A stretch of 8,117 bases of DNA from Rhodoferax sp. UBA4409 (GTDB lineage: Bacteria > Pseudomonadota > Gammaproteobacteria > Burkholderiales > Burkholderiaceae_C): contig DGQR01000191.1 of NCBI GenBank assembly GCA_002390825.1, positions 8,552 to 16,668 of the forward strand. The letters run 5' to 3'. Made by a program: the position numbers and the translations under genes. Each line of letters starts with the position of its first letter. Position 1 is the stretch's first letter. Positions 1 through 5,267 of the stretch are shown here, piece by piece. The notes beneath the pieces were generated by a model. That model made no database searches, was not told where the DNA came from, and worked only from the letters and a program-made list of their open reading frames with translations.

Positions 1-1
1 C

Positions 2-700
2 CAGACCAACATCCTGGCGCTGAACGCAGCAGTAGAGGCGGCCCGCGCCGGTGAACAGGGTCGTGGCTTTGCGGTGGTGGCGTCTGAAGTGCGTTCGCTG
101 GCCGGTCGCAGTGCAGAGGCTGCGAAAGAGATCAAGGCCCTGATCGGAACCTCAGTGGACAAAGTCGAGTCGGGCACCCAATTGGTGACCGATGCAGGCT
201 CCACGATGGAGGAAATCATGCAATCAGTGCGCCGGGTGGCGGATGTGATTGGTGAGATTACCTCGGCCGCCAATGAGCAAAGCACCGGCATTGCAGGCGT
301 TAACTCTGCTATCGGCAATCTCGACCAGATGACGCAGCAAAACGCGGCATTGGTCGAGGAAAGCGCGGCCGCCGCCGAAAGCCTGCGCGAGCAAGCAGAC
401 CGCATGAAACAGGCAGTGGCCGTGTTCAAGGTTACAGGCAGCATGTCGGGCCCTTCGTTGGCACCGGTACCTGTGCGCTCCGGTAAACCTAGCACCGCTT
501 TCAAAGGGCCTGAGCGCCGCACCGGCGATGCTGCCGGCCCCCAAGCCCGCACCACCGCATCGGCAAAAGCCAGCCCGCGCAAGCCCGCACCCGCACCGAA
601 ACCCGCTGCTGCCCCGATGCCAAGCTTGCAAAAACCTGTCGTGACTGCCTCAAACCGCTCCACACCCGCAGGTGGAGACGACGATTGGGAAACTTTCTAA
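2..700 (+). CDS. Methyl-accepting chemotaxis protein, C-terminal part (5' end outside window)
   Basis: This is the cytoplasmic signalling end of a chemoreceptor, which controls the kinase CheA through CheW. The reading frame is open from base 2 and gives 232 residues. It begins inside the highly conserved hairpin tip (QTNILALNAAVEAARAG, then EQGRGFAVVASEV), so the sensor, membrane and HAMP parts lie upstream of the window. Residues to about 144 form the returning coiled-coil helix with the family-typical QMTQQNAALVEES stretch, where methylation sites are expected. Residues 145-227 are a flexible linker rich in Pro, Ala, Ser and Lys. The protein ends in DWETF, matching the NWETF-type pentapeptide that tethers CheR and CheB in enterobacterial Tar and Tsr. 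The family assignment is secure; the ligand cannot be known from this part. No convincing terminator follows the TAA. Confidence 0.97.
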   Translation, partial: QTNILALNAAVEAARAGEQGRGFAVVASEVRSLAGRSAEAAKEIKALIGTSVDKVESGTQLVTDAGSTMEEIMQSVRRVADVIGEITSAANEQSTGIAGVNSAIGNLDQMTQQNAALVEESAAAAESLREQADRMKQAVAVFKVTGSMSGPSLAPVPVRSGKPSTAFKGPERRTGDAAGPQARTTASAKASPRKPAPAPKPAAAPMPSLQKPVVTASNRSTPAGGDDDWETF

Positions 701-734
701 TAGTGGGCTGCCCTGATTTCCTGTAGTCTGCTTG

Positions 735-766
735 TTGCGTCGCAAGGGTAGGTAATTGCCTACACT
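735..766 (+). promoter_or_regulatory. Two adjacent inverted repeats and a possible weak promoter before the hydrolase gene
   Basis: The gap between the receptor and the hydrolase holds an interrupted palindrome, TTGCG-T-CGCAA (735-745), directly followed by the near-palindrome GTAGGTAATTGCCTAC (748-763; 14 of 16 positions symmetric). Neither is followed by a T-run, so a classical terminator is unlikely. TACACT at 761-766 resembles a -10 box, but the best upstream -35 candidate (TTGCGT, 735-740) is about 20 bases away, which is too far for a good sigma-70 promoter. An operator-plus-promoter role is an inference only. Confidence 0.3.
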
Positions 767-789
767 TGCGCTTGCGCTTCAAAAACTAT

Positions 790-793
790 GGAG
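790..793 (+). promoter_or_regulatory. Ribosome binding site that decides the hydrolase start
   Basis: GGAG lies 6 bases before the ATG at 800. The in-frame ATG at 788 has no Shine-Dalgarno sequence before it, and this GGAG partly overlaps that codon. The downstream ATG is therefore the better start, which shortens the protein by four residues. Confidence 0.7.
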
Positions 794-799
794 ACACCC

Positions 800-1708
800 A
801 TGCTAGAAAATTTAAAGAACGAATTGGACTCTTTGCGCCCCGGTCGCACCACCGAAGCAGGCGCCACACGCCGCACCGCCATCATGGCGGCTCTCGGTGT
901 CGGTTACGCGGCCACGGCGATGCCCGTCATGGCGCAAACCGCAATCAGCACACCTGCTGACGGACTAGTCACCGGTTCCGAGATTTACGACGTGGCGGGA
1001 GAGAGCGTTCCCTTCTACTACGCCGCACCGGCCGACAAGACCGACTTGCCTATCGTGCTGGTGGTGCAGGAAATTTTTGGTGTGCATGAATACATTGCCG
1101 ATACTTGCCGCCGTTTTGCCAAAGCTGGCTACTTGGCCATCGCGCCAGACTTGTATGCCCGCCAAGGCGATGCGTCGCAGTACACCGACATCGGCAAATT
1201 GCTGGCCGAAGTAGTGTCCAAGGTGCCGGATGAGCAAGTCATGGCTGATTTGGATGGTGCGCTGGCATGGGCGGCTGACAACGGTGGCAACACCAAAAAA
1301 GTGGCGGTTACCGGTTTCTGCTGGGGCGGTCGCATCACTTGGTTGTACGCAGCGCACAACAAAGACGTCAAGGCCGGTGTGGCCTGGTACGGTCGCTTGG
1401 TGGGTACCCCTTCCGATTTGACTCCCAAGAATCCAATTGATCTGGCCGAGAGCCTGAATGCACCTGTTTTGGGCCTGTATGGCGCCAAAGACACGGGCAT
1501 TCCTGTGACGACAGTCAACGATATGAAAAAGGCCTTGGCCGCTGCGGGCAAAAAAGGCAACAAAGCTGCCAAGGGTTCGCAGTTTGTGGTGTACCCCGAA
1601 GCCGGGCACGCCTTCCACGCGGACTACCGTCCGAGCTACCGTGCCAAAGAAGCTGCTGATGGCTTCAAGCGCACATTGGCCTGGTTCAAGGCAAAGGGCG
1701 TTGTTTGA
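800..1708 (+). CDS. Dienelactone hydrolase family protein with twin-arginine signal
   Basis: This is an alpha/beta hydrolase of the dienelactone hydrolase (carboxymethylenebutenolidase) family, 302 residues from the chosen ATG at 800. Numbered from that start, the catalytic triad can be read directly: nucleophile Cys174 in GFCWGGR, Asp231 in YGAKDTG and His270 in EAGHAFH. Glu91 in VVQEIFG matches the glutamate that holds the resting cysteine in the family. A stretch ending about residue 50 precedes the enzyme domain. It has a twin-arginine TRRTAIM (Arg24-Arg25), a hydrophobic Ala-rich core and a VMA/Q cleavage site near residue 45, so Tat export to the periplasm is likely. Classical DLH acts in the cytoplasm on dienelactone in chlorocatechol breakdown. 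No catechol-pathway genes are nearby, and related exported proteins are of unsettled function, so the substrate is unknown. The stop overlaps the next gene's TTG start. Confidence 0.92.
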   Translation: MLENLKNELDSLRPGRTTEAGATRRTAIMAALGVGYAATAMPVMAQTAISTPADGLVTGSEIYDVAGESVPFYYAAPADKTDLPIVLVVQEIFGVHEYIADTCRRFAKAGYLAIAPDLYARQGDASQYTDIGKLLAEVVSKVPDEQVMADLDGALAWAADNGGNTKKVAVTGFCWGGRITWLYAAHNKDVKAGVAWYGRLVGTPSDLTPKNPIDLAESLNAPVLGLYGAKDTGIPVTTVNDMKKALAAAGKKGNKAAKGSQFVVYPEAGHAFHADYRPSYRAKEAADGFKRTLAWFKAKGVV

Positions 1709-2529
1709 TTCTTCTGGCAATTGTGGCCGGCACATTGGTGGCCGGCATAGGGAGTGTGTGGTTGGCAGCGGCACTGAGCTTCGGTGCACTGGCCCGTTAT
1801 ACCCAGCATATGTTGAGTCTGGCGGCAGGGGCCTTGTTGGCCACTGCCTTCATGCATCTGCTCCCTGAAGCGTTCGAGAGCCAGGCCGGCGCCCATGACC
1901 TGTTCATGGTGCTGCTCATCGGTCTGGTTTTTTTCTTTCTCCTGGACAAAGCGGAGCTCTGGCACCACGGCCACGAGCATCACCATGGTCCTGCGGCGCA
2001 TAGCCATGAGGCCCATCACGACCACGACCATGGTCACCACGCACACCACCACGGCCACAGCCACGGGGCGGACAAACCGGTCGGCAGTTGGGCCATTCTC
2101 ACCGGCGACAGCGTGCATTGCTTTGGGGATGGGGTGCTGATCGCGTCTGCCTTTGTGGCGGATTTGCGCTTGGGTGCCATCGCGGCCTTGGCGGTGCTGG
2201 CTCATGAGGTGCCCCACCACATGGGGGACCTGATGGTGCTGCGCAATGGTTCTACCAACAAGCAGGCTGCGCTGATCAAGGTCACTTTGGCGGGTGCGGT
2301 GACAGCTTTGGGCGGCATCGTCGGCTATTGGCTGGTCGACCAGTTGCAGGACTATTTGCCTTACTTCTTGGCGGTGGCGTCCAGCAGTTTCATTTATGTA
2401 GCGCTGGCGGACTTGATTCCCCAGTTGCAAAAGCGCTTAAGCGCACGCGAAACGGCTGCGCAAATTGCCTGGTTGGGTGTGGGTATCGGTCTGGTGGCCT
2501 TGGTCAGCAGCCTCGGGCACGGGCACTGA
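1705..2529 (+). CDS. ZIP family metal transporter with His-rich loop
   Basis: This is a probable inner-membrane divalent metal (zinc or iron type) permease of the ZIP family, 274 residues with about eight hydrophobic segments. TM2 carries MHLLPEA (His51, Glu55). Between TM3 and TM4 lies a cytoplasmic-type loop in which 19 of residues 87-120 are His, a hallmark of ZIP proteins. TM4 has HCFGDG (138-143) and TM5 has HEVPHHMGD (167-175), matching the ZIP metal-site signatures but with Cys for the usual Asn in HN..DG and His for the usual Glu in HExPxExGD. The protein ends in GHGH. The start is TTG at 1705, overlapping the hydrolase TGA by four bases, with AAAGGG (1693-1698) six bases upstream; no ATG fits the N-terminal helix. 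This indicates co-transcription and probable translational coupling with the hydrolase. The metal and direction are inferred from the family only. Confidence 0.92.
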   Translation: MILLAIVAGTLVAGIGSVWLAAALSFGALARYTQHMLSLAAGALLATAFMHLLPEAFESQAGAHDLFMVLLIGLVFFFLLDKAELWHHGHEHHHGPAAHSHEAHHDHDHGHHAHHHGHSHGADKPVGSWAILTGDSVHCFGDGVLIASAFVADLRLGAIAALAVLAHEVPHHMGDLMVLRNGSTNKQAALIKVTLAGAVTALGGIVGYWLVDQLQDYLPYFLAVASSSFIYVALADLIPQLQKRLSARETAAQIAWLGVGIGLVALVSSLGHGH

Positions 2530-2543
2530 GCGCGTCGGCCTGT

Positions 2544-2942
2544 ATGGAGCCGCAAACCACCTTCGAGATGGAGTTTGCGGATTCCGAGATCCGCCAAGCC
2601 CTCTGGCAGGGTGATGATCTACATGTAGTGTTTTCCGCCGTGGCAGCGACCCGCCATGCGCCCGGTGACGCTTCGATCAGCGGCTTTTTGCAGGGCGTGG
2701 AGTTGGTGTTGCGCCAGTGCGCGCCTGTACCCACCGCAGCCTTGTTCGGTCGGGTGCGGAGCGGGGCGTTGCGTCTGGAAGGGCAGCTTTCCATCCTCAG
2801 AATTTCCGTCCCATTCACGTGGGACCAGCCACTCGCTTTGGAACTCGAGCCCGCACAAAATGGCTTTCTGGTGCTAAAGGCGCAAGGCATGGAATGCCGC
2901 TTGCAGGCGGGTGGCGTCTTCCGTGAATCGTTGTTTTGCTGA
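2544..2942 (+). CDS. Small protein of unknown function
   Basis: I do not recognise this 132-residue protein. The frame is open upstream into the ZIP gene, and the first ATG after the ZIP stop is at 2544, 14 bases downstream. A second in-frame ATG at 2568 (residue 9) is an alternative. Neither has a strong Shine-Dalgarno sequence, so coupling to the ZIP gene is plausible. There is no signal peptide or membrane helix. The sequence alternates hydrophobic and polar residues in strand-like runs (DLHVVFSAV, GVELVLRQC, GALRLEG, LALELEP, GFLVLKAQGMECRL), suggesting a beta-rich soluble fold. Cysteines are at 59, 118 and 132, the last being the final residue (ending RESLFC). Its codon use resembles the neighbours and it fills the space between two clear genes, which supports it being real. 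Its function is unknown. Confidence 0.7.
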   Translation: MEPQTTFEMEFADSEIRQALWQGDDLHVVFSAVAATRHAPGDASISGFLQGVELVLRQCAPVPTAALFGRVRSGALRLEGQLSILRISVPFTWDQPLALELEPAQNGFLVLKAQGMECRLQAGGVFRESLFC

Positions 2943-2971
2943 GCCTAAAACCCTCTCTGTCATCGTAGTTT

Positions 2972-2987
2972 AATCAAACGTTTGATT
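2972..2987. promoter_or_regulatory. Perfect 16-bp palindrome, probable operator of the TetR-family repressor
   Basis: AATCAAACGTTTGATT is an exact palindrome ending 22 bases before the repressor ATG. TetR-family dimers typically bind palindromes of about this size next to their own genes. It lies where the -35 to -10 region of the repressor promoter should be, so bound repressor would block RNA polymerase. The palindrome is seen directly; its role as operator is inferred from position and regulator type. Confidence 0.7.
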
Positions 2988-2995
2988 TATATGCT

Positions 2996-3001
2996 TAGAA
3001 T
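2996..3001 (+). promoter_or_regulatory. Candidate -10 box of the efflux operon promoter
   Basis: TAGAAT matches the TATAAT consensus at five of six positions and begins nine bases after the palindrome. No good -35 hexamer stands at 16-18 bases upstream. That is common for regulated promoters but keeps this uncertain. An alternative -10, TATGCT, lies at 2990-2995. If TAGAAT is used, transcription would start at about 3008-3010, on or next to the repressor's ATG. Confidence 0.4.
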
Positions 3002-3009
3002 CGACACCC

Positions 3010-3735
3010 ATGTCGATTCCTTTGCCTGAGACTATTTCCCCCAAGCCCACCCGCAGCGACGGGGTAGAAGCGCGCAACCGTTTGCTGGATGCTGCGTTGC
3101 AACTGTTTGCGGAGCAAGGTTTTGCCAAGACCTCCATCCGCGAGATTGCCCTGGCCGCGCAGGCCAATGTGGCGTCCATCAGCTATTACTTTGGTGACAA
3201 GGCCGGTTTGTACCGTGCTGTGTTTTCTGACCCGCGTACCAATCCGCCGTTGCCCCCCGAGGCCTTAGAGGGCACCGACGTCACGCTGGAGCAAGCGATC
3301 CGCGGCTTGTTGTCCAGCTTTTTGGAGCCGCTCAAGCAGGGTCACGTCACCCAGCAGCAGTACATGAAGCTCTGCTTTCGCGAAATGCTGGAGCCAACCG
3401 GCGCCTGGCAACAAGAGATTGACACCAACATTGCCCCCGCTCACATGGCCCTGACCCGCGGGCTCTGCCGCCATGTCGGGCTCGCTGAAGCCGATGACGA
3501 TATTCACCGTCTCGCTTTCACCATCAGTGGTCTGGGCGTCATGCTCCATGTGGGCAATGACCTGTACACCCAGATCCGCCCCGGCCTTGTCAATACGCCG
3601 CAGGCCCTGGATGCCTATCTGGACCGTCTGGTGTCCTATGCCCTGGTGCTGGTCGACGCCGAAGCGCTGCGGCGAGGTGCCACAACCCCGGCGTCCCCTT
3701 ATTCCCCTGAATCCACCTCACTCCAAGCCACATGA
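3010..3735 (+). CDS. TetR/CecR-like transcriptional repressor of the efflux operon
   Basis: This is a DNA-binding regulator of 241 residues. After a Pro-rich N-terminal tail, residues 21-72 form a TetR-type helix-turn-helix domain (RNRLLDAALQLFAEQGF, then TSIREIALAA, then the recognition region ending ISYYFGDKAGLYRAVF). The C-terminal ligand-binding part contains CFREMLEPTG (about 122-131) and an AFTISGLGVMLHVGND segment (about 169-184), which resemble the CecR/YbiH-type C-terminal domain often found beside efflux genes. The last 20 residues are a Ser/Thr/Pro-rich tail. The start at 3010 has no Shine-Dalgarno sequence before it. The TGA overlaps the next gene's ATG (ATGA), so regulator and efflux genes share one transcript. 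With the palindrome just upstream, autorepression relieved by a pump substrate is the likely regulation. The subfamily assignment is from memory of motifs; the inducer is unknown. Confidence 0.92.
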   Translation: MSIPLPETISPKPTRSDGVEARNRLLDAALQLFAEQGFAKTSIREIALAAQANVASISYYFGDKAGLYRAVFSDPRTNPPLPPEALEGTDVTLEQAIRGLLSSFLEPLKQGHVTQQQYMKLCFREMLEPTGAWQQEIDTNIAPAHMALTRGLCRHVGLAEADDDIHRLAFTISGLGVMLHVGNDLYTQIRPGLVNTPQALDAYLDRLVSYALVLVDAEALRRGATTPASPYSPESTSLQAT

Positions 3736-5183
3736 ACCCCATGCATTTACGAACCCCCAAGCCCGCCTATGTGGCACTGGTGCTCACACTGATGTTGAGC
3801 GGATGTGCCATCGTTATGCCGCCCGCCAAAGTCGATGCTGCTCCTGCCTTGCAATGGCAGGCTCCTTTGCCCCACCAAGGGGCCGTAGGCTCGCTGGCCC
3901 AGTGGTGGCAGAAGCAGGGCGACCCGCTGTTGGTGGAGCTGATCGATGCCGCACAAGCCGTCAGCCCCAATGTGGCCCAAGCACTGGCGCGGGTGGAGTC
4001 CGCCCGCGCACAGCGCACCACCGCCAACGCCGCTTTGCTGCCCAAGCTGGATGCAAGCGTGAGCGCCAGCCGCGGCGTGAGCCAGCCCGATGTGCCGGTG
4101 GCCACCACCCAATCGGTGGGTCTGCAAGCCAGCTGGGAGCTCGACTTGGTGGGCGCCAACCGCGCGGTTAGCAATGCGGCAGACGCGCAGTTTCAAGGCA
4201 CTCAGGCCCAGTGGCACGACGCCCGTGTGTCAGTAGCCGCCGAAGTGGCTACCACCTATTACAGCTACGCCACCTGCACCCAATTGCTGGGTGTGGCGCG
4301 CAAAGACGCAGCCTCCCGCCAGGAAACCGCACGCCTGACCGAACTCAATGCCAAAGCCGGTTTTGCGGCACCTTCGGTAGCCGCCTTGGCGCGCGCCAGC
4401 GCTGCCGATGGCAGCAGCCGCGTGACCCAACAACAAACTGCATGCGACCTAGACGTCAAAGCCCTGGTAGCCCTGACCGGCCTGCCTGAGCAGGATTTGC
4501 GAAAGAAACTGGCTGCAGCGCCCTTGAATAGTGCGCAAGCTGCTCCTGTTTCCATAGCAAGTGTGCCCGCACAAACCCTGACCCAACGCCCTGATGTGTT
4601 TGCCGCCGAGCGCGATGTCATCGTCGCCAGCGCCCAGGTGGGCAGTGCCAAAGCCCAGCGCTACCCGCGCCTGACCCTGAGCGGTTCGGTGGGGGCGCTG
4701 CGTGTCAGCAGCGCGGGCCGCGAAACGAATCTGGACACCTGGTCCTTCGGCCCCTTGGCGGTCACACTGCCACTGTTTGACGGCGGCCAGCGCAAGGCCA
4801 ATGTGGTGTCTGCCGAAGCGGCTTACGCGCAAAGCGTGTCGGCCTACCGCGGCAAGGTGCGCCAGGCCGTGCGCGAGGTGGAAGAAGCACTGGTCAACCT
4901 GCAAAGCACCGATGCCCGCAAGCAGGATGCTGCAATAGCCACCGCGGGCTATGCCGAGTCGCTCGCAGCCACCCAGGCCCGCTACGGCCAGGGCCTGGCC
5001 AGCTTGGTGGAGCTCGAAGACGCACGTCGCAATGCGCTGGCAGCGGAATCGGCCCAGCTCTCGCTGGGACTGGAACGCAACCGCGCCTGGGTCTCGCTCT
5101 ACCGCGCTTTGGGTGGCGGCTTCGAGCCGGACCGCTTAAACGCGGACGCCACCTTAAGCGCCGCCGATCAGCCACGCCCCTAA
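3732..5183 (+). CDS. NodT-type outer membrane efflux lipoprotein (TolC/OprM family)
   Basis: This is the outer membrane channel of a tripartite efflux pump, 483 residues, normal for the family. A lipoprotein signal ends in the lipobox LSGC with acylated Cys25. Two outer-membrane efflux protein repeats follow. The first runs from about 65 to 255 and includes LLVELIDAAQAVSPNVAQAL. The second runs from about 283 to 465 and includes LTQRPDVFAAERD, QRYPRLTLSGSVG, VTLPLFDGGQRKANV and RYGQGLASLVELEDARRNAL. The RPDV..AE and LFDGG-R motifs are typical of NodT/OprM proteins. Cys182 and Cys238 are the only cysteines in the mature part besides Cys25. The start ATG at 3732 overlaps the repressor TGA by four bases; the in-frame ATG at 3741 is an alternative. 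No Shine-Dalgarno is evident, so coupling is likely. The 84-base gap to the adaptor gene holds a tandem repeat. Confidence 0.95.
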   Translation: MNPMHLRTPKPAYVALVLTLMLSGCAIVMPPAKVDAAPALQWQAPLPHQGAVGSLAQWWQKQGDPLLVELIDAAQAVSPNVAQALARVESARAQRTTANAALLPKLDASVSASRGVSQPDVPVATTQSVGLQASWELDLVGANRAVSNAADAQFQGTQAQWHDARVSVAAEVATTYYSYATCTQLLGVARKDAASRQETARLTELNAKAGFAAPSVAALARASAADGSSRVTQQQTACDLDVKALVALTGLPEQDLRKKLAAAPLNSAQAAPVSIASVPAQTLTQRPDVFAAERDVIVASAQVGSAKAQRYPRLTLSGSVGALRVSSAGRETNLDTWSFGPLAVTLPLFDGGQRKANVVSAEAAYAQSVSAYRGKVRQAVREVEEALVNLQSTDARKQDAAIATAGYAESLAATQARYGQGLASLVELEDARRNALAAESAQLSLGLERNRAWVSLYRALGGGFEPDRLNADATLSAADQPRP

Positions 5184-5231
5184 CTCCCTCACAAGTCGCG
5201 CACAACGCCCGCATACCTCCCGCACAACTCC
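5177..5231 (+). repeat. Degenerate 11-bp tandem repeat, five copies, C-rich and G-poor
   Basis: Five consecutive 11-base units are in register: CCCCTAACTCC, CTCACAAGTCG, CGCACAACGCC, CGCATACCTCC and CGCACAACTCC. Against the consensus CGCACAACTCC they match at 8, 8, 10, 9 and 11 positions. The array starts at the last codons of the channel gene, includes its stop and fills most of the gap before the adaptor gene. It holds 29 C and 6 G in 55 bases and is soon followed by a run of six T (5236-5241). Possible roles are protein binding on one DNA face (11 bp is close to one helical turn) or a Rho-loading site in the RNA. Both are inferences. Confidence 0.6.
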
Positions 5232-5267
5232 CCGATTTTTTGTTGTCACCTCTTTGAGAGCAAAGCC

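Noticed and set aside
711..720. GGGCTGCCC-like stem after the chemoreceptor as a terminator
   Set aside because: The stem is only three to four pairs and no T-tract follows.
965..1789. Reverse-strand open frame of 274 codons over the hydrolase gene
   Set aside because: The forward strand holds an intact Cys-Asp-His hydrolase. The reverse product shows no domain.
1636..2430. Reverse-strand open frame of 264 codons over the hydrolase end and the ZIP gene
   Set aside because: Its His/Met/Val-rich pattern is the complement of the ZIP His-rich loop and membrane helices. The forward frame carries the family motifs.
2943..2971. Terminator between the small unknown gene and the repressor
   Set aside because: There is no GC-rich stem followed by a T-run. 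The only symmetry nearby is the operator palindrome, which is AT-rich at its ends and better explained as a binding site.
3473..4171. Forward +2 open frame of 232 codons overlapping repressor and channel genes
   Set aside because: It runs out of frame across two genes with strong domain matches. Its translation is Trp/Arg/Pro-rich with no motif.
4525..4562. Another copy of the dispersed repeat inside the channel gene
   Set aside because: It shares only short pieces (AGCTG, TTCCAT) with the remembered repeat and aligns poorly with the candidate at 6413-6465, so chance is as good an explanation.
5243..5248. TTGTCA as a -35 box of a separate adaptor promoter
   Set aside because: It matches TTGACA at five of six bases, but the -10 position at a 17-base spacing falls on the adaptor start codon and has no TATAAT-like sequence.
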